A stretch of 64,000 nt of DNA, from positions 99,699,580-99,763,579 of the forward strand of contig CM047425.1 of assembly GCA_026168455.1 (NCBI GenBank), in the 5' to 3' direction. The DNA is from Theocolax elegans. Taxonomy: Eukaryota > Arthropoda > Insecta > Hymenoptera > Cerocephalidae. The notes below the pieces were generated by a model that was not told the DNA's origin, ran no database searches, and saw nothing but the letters and a program-made list of their open reading frames with translations. The position numbers and the translations under genes were made by a program. Below, piece by piece: positions 52,986 to 64,000 of this stretch (position 1 is its first letter; each line of letters starts with the position of its first letter).

Positions 52986-54768
52986 TTAGAATTTAAAATC
53001 ATTTTGCAATTTGTCTGAAATAAACTTGGCAATTGCCATACTACTTGTAGCTCCTGGAGAAGGAGCATTTCTGCAATGAAGAATTCTTTTTCCTATACTA
53101 CCTGTGCCATTATCAAATACAAAATCATCTACAAGATTGCCGTCATTATCAAGTGCCTGAGCTCTGACACCAGCTGGACCTCTAAATATAATTTTTTCAT
53201 AATTATATTAACATTAAATATTAGATTATAATTTGCAATAAAATTAAAGTATTATTTACCTCTTTACATCAGCAGCAGTTAAATCAGGAACAAAAAGTGC
53301 ACATTCCTTTACTGATAGTGGATAATATAGAGACTTAATTACTTCTTTAATTCCAGGAATCATGAATTTAAAACAAAGTTTGTAAAGGCCTGGAAATTTT
53401 AACATATCTAAACAGTCTTTTATATTAATATCACTCCACTTGTAACCTTCTCTCGCAAAGGCTATAACTGCATTTGGACCAAGCCAAAGATCCCCATTTA
53501 TTCTAGGTGTAAAGTGAACACCAAGGAATGGAAATCTGGGGTCTGGTACTGGATATATATTTTTACAAACAATATTTTTCTTATCGTCATTGAGTAGTAG
53601 GTATTCACCACGGAAAGGCACAATACGTGGACTTAAAGCACAGCCTGTCATAACAGCTAATCTATCAGAATATAAACCTGCACATGTTAAAACATGTTTA
53701 GTTCGGAGGTACTGTAAATAAATTATGATATTATAAAAATGTTATAGAAGAGAATTTTTTGATTATAAGTAAAGAATTAATTTTAATTTTACTGACTTTA
53801 TTTTTTTTTGAGTATAAACATATAGGGACTAATTCTTCTTTGCCTTCAGATTCTATAGACTCTGCGAAACCAGTCACTTCAAAGTTTAAATAAACATCAC
53901 CACCCATTTTTTTAAAATCTTCAGCAAAATGTCTACAAACTACAGCCCAATCGACTATTCCTGTCCATGGAGACCATATTGCTTTTTCACCCTAAAAATA
54001 AATATTAAGAAATTTACTATACTCCCTATAATAATAGTTATTAAAATATATTTCAAATGTTTCAACTACCTTACAAAGAGGTTCATAATTTGATATGCAG
54101 TTTTTTTCAACAAGTTCAATGTCTCTACAATTATTTTTTAATCCTCTTTCATAAAGTTCGTTAAGATGTGGAACTTGCTCTGGACTATGTGCAACTATAA
54201 GCTTTCCTACTTTATTGTGTGGAATATCATTACTGCATACATAATCGTATGATAAATTAAGACCTTCAACACATAATTTTGCCTAAAATATAAGAAATAA
54301 TCAGTTATTATAAATTTCTAAAATATAATATAATTAAAATCTATTTATTACTATGCAAAATCTTACTTTCATACTTCCAGGCTTGTAATAAATACCAGCA
54401 TGAATGACACCGCTATTATGTCCAGTTTGATGTTTTGCAAGAATTTCTTCCTTTTCAACAATAGCTATTCGTAACTTTGGATGTCTGATTTTCATTTCAC
54501 GAGCAGTGGCACATCCTACTATACCACCACCAACAACTACTAGATCGTATACTCCACAATTATCTGTGCTAAAAATGAATAAAACCCACAAGTCAATCAA
54601 TAACAGTGTAATATAAATACCACATGATTAATCATAATGGATATTATTATCTATATGCAGTTGTATAAAGTAAAAAAAGTACCTTGTTGTTGATGCATTT
54701 CTGTAGGCTCTATTTACATATGACAGTGATGTTCTGGTGGATAATGACTTGATGATGGAGGTCGTCAT
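52986..54768 (-). CDS. L2HGDH: L-2-hydroxyglutarate dehydrogenase, mitochondrial
   Basis: FAD-linked mitochondrial enzyme that oxidises L-2-hydroxyglutarate to 2-oxoglutarate, a metabolite-repair step. 447 residues; exons (minus order): 54768-54683, 54568-54367, 54282-54070, 53991-53797, 53711-53260, 53181-52986, phases agree. The N-terminus is Ser/Thr/Arg-rich without acids ([20 protein letters not shown]), as expected for a mitochondrial presequence. The FAD-binding Rossmann motif [16 protein letters not shown] spans residues ~39-54, followed by EKE and [16 protein letters not shown]. Later landmarks are [41 protein letters not shown], and a closing [18 protein letters not shown]. Exon 4 ends at a 9-A run, which remains in frame. 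Confidence 0.94.
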
Positions 54769-56241
54769 AATTGTAAATTTCCTTATGGCTTTCTACCTCT
54801 CACAACTGTGACAAATAGGTAATATTAAATATTTAAACACGCAACATACTTATATATGTTTTACACGTTGAAAGTCAAATCAATTAAGCCGATATTAGAA
54901 CAAAACGAGCTTTAATAAAATGTATTTCTTTTATAGACTTTCTCGGAAAAAAGAAGACAGTTCACGCGTCGTCTCGATTTTCATTTTTTTTTTATATATA
55001 AATTATGAATGGTTACTTTAACTTGATTACAATGCGATTATTTATTTTTAATAAATTATTTTGAAAATACCTATTATAAGTATAATATGAAAATTAGCAA
55101 TATAGGATGACAAGTAAACAATTAGAACTTATTCTCAATTGTTCTATTAATAATTTTTTTTACACGTGTAGTACGTAAAAATAAAAAAATACCGATCATT
55201 ATTACGTAATAAAAAAAAAGTAGTATTAAAATAATAACTAGCATAATATCGTTTATGATAAAATTAAATAGTTGTACGTTATTGACGTAAACAAACGTTT
55301 TGACATTTGCGAAAATTATACTGTTAGAGTGAATATTAAAGAGAATTTTATGCAATTTCAACTCCACAAATTATCATAAACCTAAGATTTCAACAAATAT
55401 TATGATTTTTTCAATTTGTAATATATCGCGTCGTGCTTACTTTTTAATAAAAGGCGCCCACAGTTCTTCTTGAAGAAAAGCACTGATTTCACATGGAGCA
55501 AATCGATTCTGCAGTAACTCGATTCATAGATAATGCCGAGTCTAAAGATAAACAGGCAGGGCCGTAACAATTATACCACGCCTTATATCATTTGATATAT
55601 CAATGCGCTTTCTCCTTCTTAGATGAGAGGCCTTCAAATGCATCTTATACGATAGTATCTTTTACACATACTTATTTATCTACATTTTTATCCAAATTAT
55701 GTAGGTATGTATTGATTGGTTTTATGAATATAATGAAATTGAAATATTTAACATTTTTTCTACGATAACTTTGATTGATTGTATAATGAACTAAATGTTA
55801 CAATTTTACGGAATTAATTTAACAATAATTAGATACAAACGAATAATTCTATAATTAATCTTGCTAATTATTCTATAAACGTCGAGATACATCCGAGTAT
55901 TAAAGAAATGCGAGTCTTATCAATTATAAGTATATCTAACAGAAATCTAAAAAGATTAAAATTATTTTATGAATTAGTTTTACCTTTAAAGTATATAAAT
56001 CGTGTTGATCGATCTGTGGCTAATAATTAAAAAATTTTATTATATGATATATTATTATTGATTTTCAATTTAAAGTACCTCCATATTTGAAGTACGATTT
56101 AAAAACCTATCTAAGTATAGTGTAAAATAGTTTTATTAATACTTATTTAAAATCTGCTTATTAGACGCATATAAATAAGTAAAATATTTAAAATTTTTTT
56201 TCATAAAAAAAATAATAAAAATGCATAAATTATAGAAAAGT
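54769..56241. other. Intergenic tract right of L2HGDH
   Basis: AT-rich, presumed promoter of L2HGDH on the left (no TATA seen). No exon or RNA gene recognised. Confidence 0.45.
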
Positions 56242-56242
56242 A

Positions 56243-56351
56243 TCCCAGTTAGCACAAAACGTCTTAAAGACGTTTATAGACGTTTTTGAAACGTTTAAAA
56301 CGCTTAATAACGTTTTAAAAACGTCTCCGAGACGGACAGTGCTACCTGGGA
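56243..56351. mobile_element. Short inverted-repeat element (MITE-like)
   Basis: Ends are inverted repeats: TCCCAGTTAGCAC on the left and, on the opposite strand, TCCCAGGTAGCAC on the right. The interior is built from repeated ACGTCT/ACGTTT words, including AAAACGTCTTAAAGACGTTT. It has no coding capacity. It looks like a miniature non-autonomous DNA element; a clear target duplication is not visible, so the superfamily is not assigned. Confidence 0.6.
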
Positions 56352-56758
56352 TGCATATCGAACAGCAGGTGGTTTGTTTTATTTACATTTTTAACTCAAC
56401 GGTTCGGAACACATAGGAGTGATAAACTCGGCGCGAGCAAACCCACATTCTAATCAACATGACGATAACCACGTGCATGTCATAAAATATCGGAGAGCTG
56501 TATAGTAGTAACAGTAAGTGCGGGAAATCCGGGATACGAGTGTCAGGTGTCATAGCACTCGGTGTGCGCGCGATATCGGGAGTCGCGCGCGCGCCTGTGT
56601 GTGGTACAACTCGGGGCATGCGAACTAAGTACCTATACACTCGGCTGTATATATACCGTACCGTGCCATTGGACCTCTCTCTCTCTTTCTCTATATGTAT
56701 ATAGGTATATAACATTACAATAAAGGGAAACGGTGCGCGCGTCGCAACATATATACAA

Positions 56759-56816
56759 GGTTTCTCTTTCTCTCTCTTTTTCTCTCTTTCTCCTCCGTCG
56801 TCGTCGTCGTCGTCTC
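56759..56816. repeat. Pyrimidine-rich (CT)n and (GTC)n repeats
   Basis: Runs of TCTCTCT followed by about six GTC/CGT units. These lie in the promoter or 5' UTR of the WDFY3 gene. CT-rich (GAGA-type on the other strand) repeats are common in insect promoters. Confidence 0.8.
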
Positions 56817-56835
56817 TTAGTGAGAAAAAAGGAAC

Positions 56836-56901
56836 ATGGCTGCTACCGCTGAAATATTAAAGGTGCTCCGCGAAAATCTCGCCTGTCACAAGAAAATGTA
56901 G
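56836..56901 (+). other. Upstream ORF in the WDFY3 5' leader
   Basis: ATG in a fair context (GGAACATGG) opens a 21-codon frame, MAATAEILKVLRENLACHKK plus Met, ending at TAG 24 nt before the exon-1 donor. It lies wholly in exon 1, and the true start is in exon 2. It could limit translation of the main protein. Its amphipathic-looking sequence is a reason to test conservation. Confidence 0.45.
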
Positions 56902-56925
56902 ACTCTTCAGGCCAGAGTGTCAAAG

Positions 56926-58180
56926 GTAAAGATCAAGCCATTCGTTAGTGCGTGACCATGCACGGTCTAAATTAAACTCGTGCGCGCGGAGACGACAATA
57001 GAAAAAAAACACTGGGGACTGCTAGCAGCGACGTCAGCAAGTGCCAATAATAATATGACATACCATACCCATGATTTTGACAGCCGACGGTAAATAATGA
57101 AACGTTGATCGAGCAGTACTTATGTTGTCGTTCATGCTCAACGATGCGTCTCGTGCTTATATCTTTGATTTGATGAATGATTATTTTGTCGAATTGTGTA
57201 CGCCCTCAACGCGCACTTCGATTTTCTTGTCGCGAGCGCCCAGCTGGGGAGAGAGTAGGCGATAGATTGAAAGAGGATTTGCCACTTAGCGAAATCGAAT
57301 TAACGTGCGTGCGTCGGATACGCCTGTTCCTCTTCCTTTTTTTCTTTTCTCGCATTCGATCGTCTATCGTGTTCTTATTAAGATATTTGCTCTTATTATT
57401 ACATACCTATACGGAAGTGCATAATCGTGGAGCGATGTCAAATCTTTTGTTATGCAACTGGTTATCTGCGACGCGAGATTGTTATTATTGCATATATCCG
57501 TACGTGGGTAGTGTTGCATTCACAGAGGATATTATAATTGCCGAGAATGGAGATGTTTAGTTTCGATTTTCATGGCTGACCTTCATTGGATTGAAAAGTG
57601 CACTGTACGTTTTTACACAAAACTGTTTATCTATTTCGGTTTTTATTTTAATTGGTTTACTATATGACGATAATTTTGGGTACATATTACTCAGTGACTC
57701 TCTTTGGGATAATGTATCATACGAAATTTTTAATTAGCAAAAAGGAATTGCAATATAGAATAGTAAAATTGAATTTCTATTGCATTAGATGTGTGTGGGC
57801 GATGAACACTCACCGAATGTCTCACACGTCAAAGGGAGTGATAAAACTTTATTTTAAATAGTTTAAAGCTTATAGTTATAGTCACTATAGGTACACTTGT
57901 CTAATAATTTCATTATCTATTTTGAAACTGGAACACATATGAGTAAATTTAATCAAACACATTTAAGAAATTAATACTAATTTACTAATTTATAAATTTA
58001 CCAAAAAAATATTTTTAATTCTATTTTACACATTTTAACTCTTCAAAATTTAATTTCCAAATGGTTCTTTTTAGGGGACAATTGATTTTAAATTACCGAT
58101 ATTCAATAAATCACAAGTATATACATTTTAAGTTTTTTTTTACAAGTTTAAGTATATGTATATTTGTTTTAAAATTTCAG
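56926..58180 (+). other. First intron of WDFY3
   Basis: Spliced-out segment between the non-coding first exon and the start-codon exon. The 127-codon open frame at 57177-57560 falls within it and has no family features or usable splice frame. Confidence 0.5.
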
Positions 58181-58193
58181 CATAATTTTAAGA

Positions 58194-61100
58194 ATGAACA
58201 TAATGCGTAAATTGAGAGGGGCCAGTAGTGTCAACAGCATGAGTTCTGCTGGAACTGGAAATTTAGACAATTGTGCAGGTGGTGCAAATCCACAACATAC
58301 TGCACTTGGACTCATGCACTTAAAGAAACTTTTCTCGGAGTATACTCATCCTGCTCATGTGCTGACCGATGCTGAAAGAGATGACAAACTTTACAACATG
58401 TTACCCTTATTTTGTAAAGTAAGCAACTTTTCTGAAAAGATTTTTTTAATTTTCATTATTAGTTTTAAAAATTGATTTTTTATTTCATAGGTGTTTGGCA
58501 CTAGTCCATCTGGTGATATGAATGAAAAATTTTGGGACATCCTTGCTTTTACAAAAGAAGTATCAAAACTTATGGTTTCTGAAATACGACAAAGAGCAAG
58601 TAATCAGAGTACAGAAACAGCAAGCTGTGCAATTGTTAAATTTCTAGAAATAGAAAACAGTGAAGAATCAAGCAATGGTTGGATGTTATTGTCAGCTTTA
58701 AATTTATTAGCGGCTGGTGATACATCTTTAATTCAGGTATAGTGGTTAATGGAATAAGACAAGAATTATCGAATTAATATATTAAAATTAAAACATTAAA
58801 TTAATTTAAATACTTAAATTTTTTAGGAAATGACTGCGGCTTCAGTGCCTTCAACTCTGGTCAAATGTCTTTATTTGTTTTTTGATTTACCAGAAATGAG
58901 TGAGGAAGAAGCAGATGCACCAGATGCAAATAGCGACTTTACACCAAGAGAACGAAGAATATTGTTACAAAAAATATTTGTTCAGGTATAAAAGAAATTG
59001 AAATGTTTACTAAATAACTATGTAATTGAAATTTTAATAACATTGAATTTATATAGCTTTTAGTAAGATTGTGTAGTCATCCGTACCCAGCAGAAGAATT
59101 GGCACGAAAAGACGATCTATCTTTACTTTTCTCTGCTATTACAAGTTGGTGCCCACAGTATAATGTTATGTGGCGTAAAAGTGCTGCAGAAGTGTTAATG
59201 ACATTATCACGTCATGGTCTTACACAAAGTGTAGTAGCATATATTCATAGTAAATATTATTTTTTCGACTAAATATTTATTTGTATTTAAATAATGTTTC
59301 CTAATCAATATATTATTTATAGACAAAGGTTGCATAGCACTTTGTATTGATAATATGCAACGAGTACCTGAATTAGCGCCATTAGAAGTCGTTGAAATGT
59401 TTGTGACTGTATTTTGCTTTCTAAAGGACTCTAGCGAAGTATCCCAAACCCTGCTTGATGATTTTCGTGCTTGTCAGGGATATATATTTTTATCAGAGTT
59501 TCTTTTAAAGTAAGAATACATAGATATATATAATTCTTAATAAATGAGTATACATTTGTGTTTAAATTACTATAAATTATTATAGACATGCTCCATCAAG
59601 ATTAGAGCAAGATGGTAGAGCAGAAGCTCAAGATGCTATAAGAAATTTAGTATTAATGCTAGCATCATTGACTATGTGTGGTTATACGGAATTGAAACCA
59701 AGTACAGCAAGCATGGGATCATTGTTCCAAATGCTTAGCTTTACATTACCTCAGCCCAGTAACAGAGGTATTTTAATTATTTTCATCAATATCAATTTTA
59801 TAATAAAATTAATAGGTTCTATAAAAGTATAACTTATTCATAGGAGGTAGCGTTCGCAATATTCAAGCATTTCAAGTGTTGCAATCAGTATTTGTAAAGT
59901 CCAATTCATCGCTTCTTTGTTGTACTATACTTGATGCCATCTCCAGCGTTTATCACAGTGACAATGCCAATTACTTCATCCTTGAAGGCCAAAATACTTT
60001 GTCCCAGTTTGCAGAAAAAATTCACCTCAAGAACTTGGAAATTCAGGAAAAGTTCTTTCAACTTTTGGAATTCATAGTATTTCAGTTAAACTTCGTGCCT
60101 TGCAAGGAACTCATATCGTTGTCTATATTATTAAAAACAAATAATTCTGTTAGTTGTAGCATCATGTGTATGGAAACACTTATTAACATACTTCGGTAAA
60201 TATTTTATATCTTAAATCAAAATGTATAAATTCCTTAAATTCGTATTTTTACAAAGTTGCGATTTTAATATTTTTCAGGCATAATGTAATATTTAAAGAT
60301 GTATACAGAGAAGTTGGCTTATTAGAAGTATTTGTCACATGTCTGCATAGATATGCTACTTTATTAAAAGATAAACAAGCTGCACTAGATCAGGGTCAAG
60401 GTACTTTTTTTAAATACGTAACAAATAGTTATTCATTTGATTAAATTTTATTAAACAATATATCTTTGATTCTAGAGTACAAAATGTGTCCTAAGCAAGA
60501 AAAGTTAGGAGCGCTGATTATGGAAGCATTAACGGTTCTGCTAGCTGGAAATGTTCAAAATGCAAATGTTTTTCGTGAATGTGGTGGAGCGCGTTGTGCT
60601 CACAATCTTGTTCCTTACATAGACTGTAGATTTCAAGCTTTGGGTATTGTCAGAGAACTGATTCTAAGTGCTGGTGGAGATGACGATATGGCTACATTAT
60701 TAGGAGTTATGCATTCTGCACCATCAAATGCACTTGTATTGAAGACACATATTTTAAAAGTATGTATATTCAATAAATAACTAGTTTTAGAAAATTAAAA
60801 TAATTTATTTAAATTTCAGTCTTTACTCGCATGTCTTCGAGAATCACACCGTACAAGAACGGTATTTCGGAAAGTTGGAGGATTTGTCTATGTTATGTCT
60901 GTTCTCGTATCATTAGAAGGTCAATTAGGTCCACCACTTCCTCAAACTTCAGAACCTTGCAATGACATAACTCAAAGAACTCCTCAAGATGAAGCACAAT
61001 TACTAACATTGTTACATATGGTTTTTCATACAATCAGTACTGCAATGCGTTTTGAACCAGCTAATGCAAAATTTTTTCATCATGAGGTATACATTTTAAA

Positions 61101-64000
61101 TTAGTAAACTATGATTATACTTAGTAGAAAATAAAAAATATAATATTTTTTAGATATGTCAATCAAGTCTCTGTGATACCTTAAGACTCCTTGGTTGTTT
61201 CACAACCCAAACTAAGTTAGAAGAAAACAATACTGATCTCAACATGAATTTACACAATACATGGCTTGCTCTATTTACTGGTAGTGTACTAGAACCAACA
61301 TTTCCAAACGAAATTCCACAAATGTTGGGATATGCTTGTCTATTATTAAGGCTGCTGTACGACGTCGCTTTAGATGCTTTTGACAAACCAAATTTAGCTG
61401 GAATGGGAATGAGATCACCTAGTCACAAACAATCCAGTGTTGAACATCAAAAATCGTTAGATTCTCCTGGCAGTGGGAAAAGATCAAATGTGAATTCGCT
61501 AAATTTAAGTCCTCCAGCACCGGAACCAATTATTGTTCATCCTGGAGTAGTTGTTGGTATGCTTCATCTGCTTCCATCGATCTCTGATGAAATTGACCCA
61601 GAATTAGCTTTGTCATTACAAACGTATATAGCTGAAGTTATAAAAAGTTTGGTACGTTCTGAACGAAATCAACAGGTGATGTGCGAAGCTGGCATGGCTG
61701 GAGAATTATTAAACATGGGTAGGATAGCACTACAAGATGAAACTCATCCCCTGCATCAACCCTTACAATATATTATAGAACGTCTTGCTGCTCAATCTTT
61801 AGAACCAAAAGATTTAAGGTATGTACATATTAATTAAAAAATAGTATTAATATTTACATATATTTAATATTTTGATTTTATAAAATCAAAACAGGGAATT
61901 TTTGAGATTGGGAGATCCATTGTGTTGCATTTCTTTGGACGATATTGAACCTAAAACACTTCGTGGTGGACCTGTTCCACTGACGCGAATAAAAACTTTA
62001 GTTTCAATGACGACGCCCAAAGATTTCAGAGCACACGGTTCTTGTACGTTACCACCATTTGTCGAATTCGATATGAGTGCGGAAGGTTTTGCTTGTCTAT
62101 ATCTACCTAGTGTTGCTCCACAAAGTACTACACCACCTACCGTAGTATCAGCTGATAATAGTGTTCTTGGTGGTATTGGATCAGGTATTTTTAAATTATT
62201 ATATTGATAATATTGTTATAAAATACAAAAAAAAATGGTTTATTAAAATAATAAAAATGATCGAGTAGGAGACAGACTTTTTCCTCCACAAACTGGTTTA
62301 ACATTCAGTACATGGATATGCGTCGATAAATTCAGTGATCCTCGGACAGATGCTCATTGTGTAAGACTACTCACTTTAGTTCGCTGCCCTCCAACAGGAA
62401 GAGATTTAATATGTTTAACTGCTATACTCAGTGCGCGAGATAAGGCCATTGTAGTGTCAACTCAAGAAACTGCTCTTCCACAAAGTAAGATTTTAATTAC
62501 GTAGATTACCCTCTGGCGTATTATATGAAATATATCGTTATACTATTTTTTCAATAAAATTTCATTATATTCTTTATTTAAGATATTGGTGAATGGGAAC
62601 CAGAAGGTACTGGTGAATGTGGAGCTCGAGTTTGGTGTCCAGATTTATTACACGAAGGACAGTGGCATCATATTGCAATAGTTTTAAATCGTGCAGTTTT
62701 AAAAAATTCTAGCTTTTCGTTATATTTGGATGGACAACATATACATAGTCAAAAGGTAACTAGTTAAAGTAGACAGTTATATATAATACAAAACACCAAA
62801 TTAAAATACAATTTTTACATGTAGCTTCATTATATTACTCAAACACCGGGAGGAGGAGCAGCTAATTTAACAGTGGCATCGCCAGTATATGGATATATTG
62901 GAACACCTCCATGTTGGCGACGATATTCAAGACTGACATGGAGGCAAGGACCCTGTCATTTGGTCGAAGAAGTATTTAACTCTCAAAATATAGCTAGTTT
63001 GTTCAAATTAGGTCCTCACTATATGGGAAGTCTACAAGCACCACAACTATCAGGTAAATTTATAAAAAATAATTGAATTTAAACGTGAAATAATTAATAT
63101 ATGTAATATATGTTATAAATTTTCGTAGGTTCTGAACCTTTACCTTCATTTGTAGCCGAAGAAAAAGTAGTTTTTGGCTTAAATGCTAAAGCAATGTCTC
63201 AATTGACTCTTGCAAAAATCAGGAAAGTGTACAGTAGAGCAGATAATAAGTCAATTGCCAAACAGGTGCTTATTGATAACATAATTTGTATTGTATATGA
63301 AATACAATTTTTATTAATGGGTTATTTTTTTACATATTTGTAGCTTGGTATGTCATCCCATGAAAATGCTACACCAATTAGAGTCTTGCACAATTCAGCT
63401 GGACACTTAAGTGGTCCTGCACGAGCTTTAGGAGGTGTTGTAGTTGGTTATCTTGGTGTTAGAGTATTCAATCCCAGGCCTGTTGCAATTATGGTTGATA
63501 ATGTCGGTGGTTGTTCTGTTTTACTCGGTAAATAATTTATTATACAGGTTCACGTAAAAATAAAACTTGATTAGATTATTTAAATAACTCTTTAAATTTT
63601 CGAAGGTTTGATCGCTATGGCGCAAGACGTCGAGTCGCTTTACGCAGCTGTTAAAGCTTTAGTTTGCGTCGTACGATCCAATCAAGCAGCACAACAAGAA
63701 ATGGATAGACGTAGAGGATATCAAACTTTAGCAATGTTATTAAGGCGAAAATGTCCTCTATTAAACTCTCACATTCTGCATTTAACGTTTAGTTTAGTTG
63801 GTACAGTTGATAGCGGTAGAGAAACAAGTGCTATTCCAAATGTGACAGCATTCCAGGATTTGTTGTGTGATTTACAGGTATTATTTATTAATCTAATGAA
63901 TGATATATTATATATATAAATAATTATAAATTACCAGTTATAATAATTAAAATAAATTTAATATAGGTATGGCATGAAGCTCCGGGTGAATTACTTAGAT
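58194..64000 (+). CDS. bchs: Blue cheese/WDFY3 (Alfy), N-terminal part, cut by window edge
   Basis: Giant BEACH-WD40-FYVE scaffold for selective autophagy of protein aggregates (links ubiquitinated cargo to Atg5 and PI3P membranes). Exons: 58194-58418, 58491-58736, 58827-58985, 59057-59249, 59323-59509, 59586-59767, 59844-60195, 60279-60400, 60476-60759, 60820-61086, 61154-61818, 61895-62184, 62269-62484, 62583-62755, 62825-63053, 63129-63265, 63344-63527, 63606-63877, 63967 to edge; phases agree, ~1472 residues. The start MNIMRKLRGA matches the insect protein. Recognisable blocks: SVPSTLVKCLYLFFDLP, LLFSAITSWCPQYN, FLKDSSEVSQTLLDDFRACQ, RNQQVMCEAG, a concanavalin-like region (from FPPQTGLTFSTW past GQWHHIAIVL, residues ~1060-1260), and HILHLTFSLVGTVDSG. 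The BEACH, WD40 and FYVE domains (full length ~3500 residues) lie beyond the right edge. Confidence 0.95.

Larger units (their letters stand above)
56400..56925 (+). promoter_or_regulatory. blue cheese/WDFY3 promoter and non-coding first exon
   Basis: CpG-rich promoter tract (CGCGCGCG words near 56565-56595), CT-rich runs and a (GTC)n run near 56797-56813. The first exon ends at 56925 (CAAAG|GTAAAG). The acceptor of the start-codon exon (AAAATTTCAG) ends at 58180. The transcription start cannot be fixed from sequence. Confidence 0.5.

Noticed and set aside
53797..53991. Apparent frameshift at a 9-A run at the end of L2HGDH exon 4
   Set aside because: On recounting, the run reads Ser-Lys-Lys-Asn-Lys and the 195-nt exon is in phase with both neighbours. 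The gene is intact.
57177..57560. 127-codon plus-strand open frame
   Set aside because: It lies in the first intron of WDFY3, has low-complexity Phe/Leu/Arg composition, and shows no family motif or matching splice phase.
1..64000. tRNA, rRNA, CRISPR or bacterial-type operon features
   Set aside because: None was recognised on either strand. The intron-rich organisation is eukaryotic. tRNAscan or Infernal would be needed to exclude small RNAs fully.

Overview
This is a nuclear insect genome segment. It is very AT-rich, its genes are split by short GT-AG introns, and its intergenic tracts are AT-rich with small CpG-rich islands at promoters. Protein content and base composition fit a holometabolous insect, most likely a hymenopteran; that is inference, as no species marker was seen. 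Ten protein-coding genes were rebuilt exon by exon, and the splice phases close in every one.

Layout, left to right: (1) 1-3.4 kb, an equilibrative nucleoside transporter (+), with a possible small exon on the opposite strand upstream. (2) 4.4-11.9 kb, three tandem protein-L-isoaspartate O-methyltransferase (PIMT) genes on the minus strand. All share the same five-exon plan with 226-nt and 86-nt exons. The outer two look like working enzymes. The middle one has lost its S-adenosylmethionine-binding motifs and gained a ~420-residue extension with internal repeats, coiled coil and a C-terminal membrane anchor. (3) 13.1-18.9 kb, a complete P-element/THAP9-like transposon with terminal inverted repeats, a perfect 8-bp target duplication and an apparently intact 1005-residue THAP transposase. 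It sits in a promoter-like tract upstream of the PIMT cluster. (4) 22.1-25.3 kb, a trehalose/sugar transporter of the major facilitator superfamily (+). (5) 27.0-29.2 kb, the spliceosomal WW protein WBP4/FBP21 (-). (6) 29.2-39.8 kb, a long non-coding tract with GC-rich islands and one cryptic exon-like unit. (7) 39.8-45.8 kb, calmodulin-lysine N-methyltransferase (-). (8) 51.7-54.8 kb, two convergent genes: PGAP2 (+) and mitochondrial L-2-hydroxyglutarate dehydrogenase (-). (9) 56.2 kb, a 109-bp inverted-repeat element. (10) 56.4 kb to the right edge, promoter, 5' UTR with a short upstream ORF, and the first 19 coding exons of blue cheese/WDFY3, which continues beyond the window.

The neighbours are mostly unrelated housekeeping genes, and no operon logic is expected. 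The linked units are the PIMT tandem array (local duplication and divergence) and the P-like element with its promoter-proximal target.

Two local tandem duplications carry many one-base indels: one doubles PIMT exon 2, the other lies in the transposase intron. They look like long-read assembly artefacts and should be checked before any biological reading.
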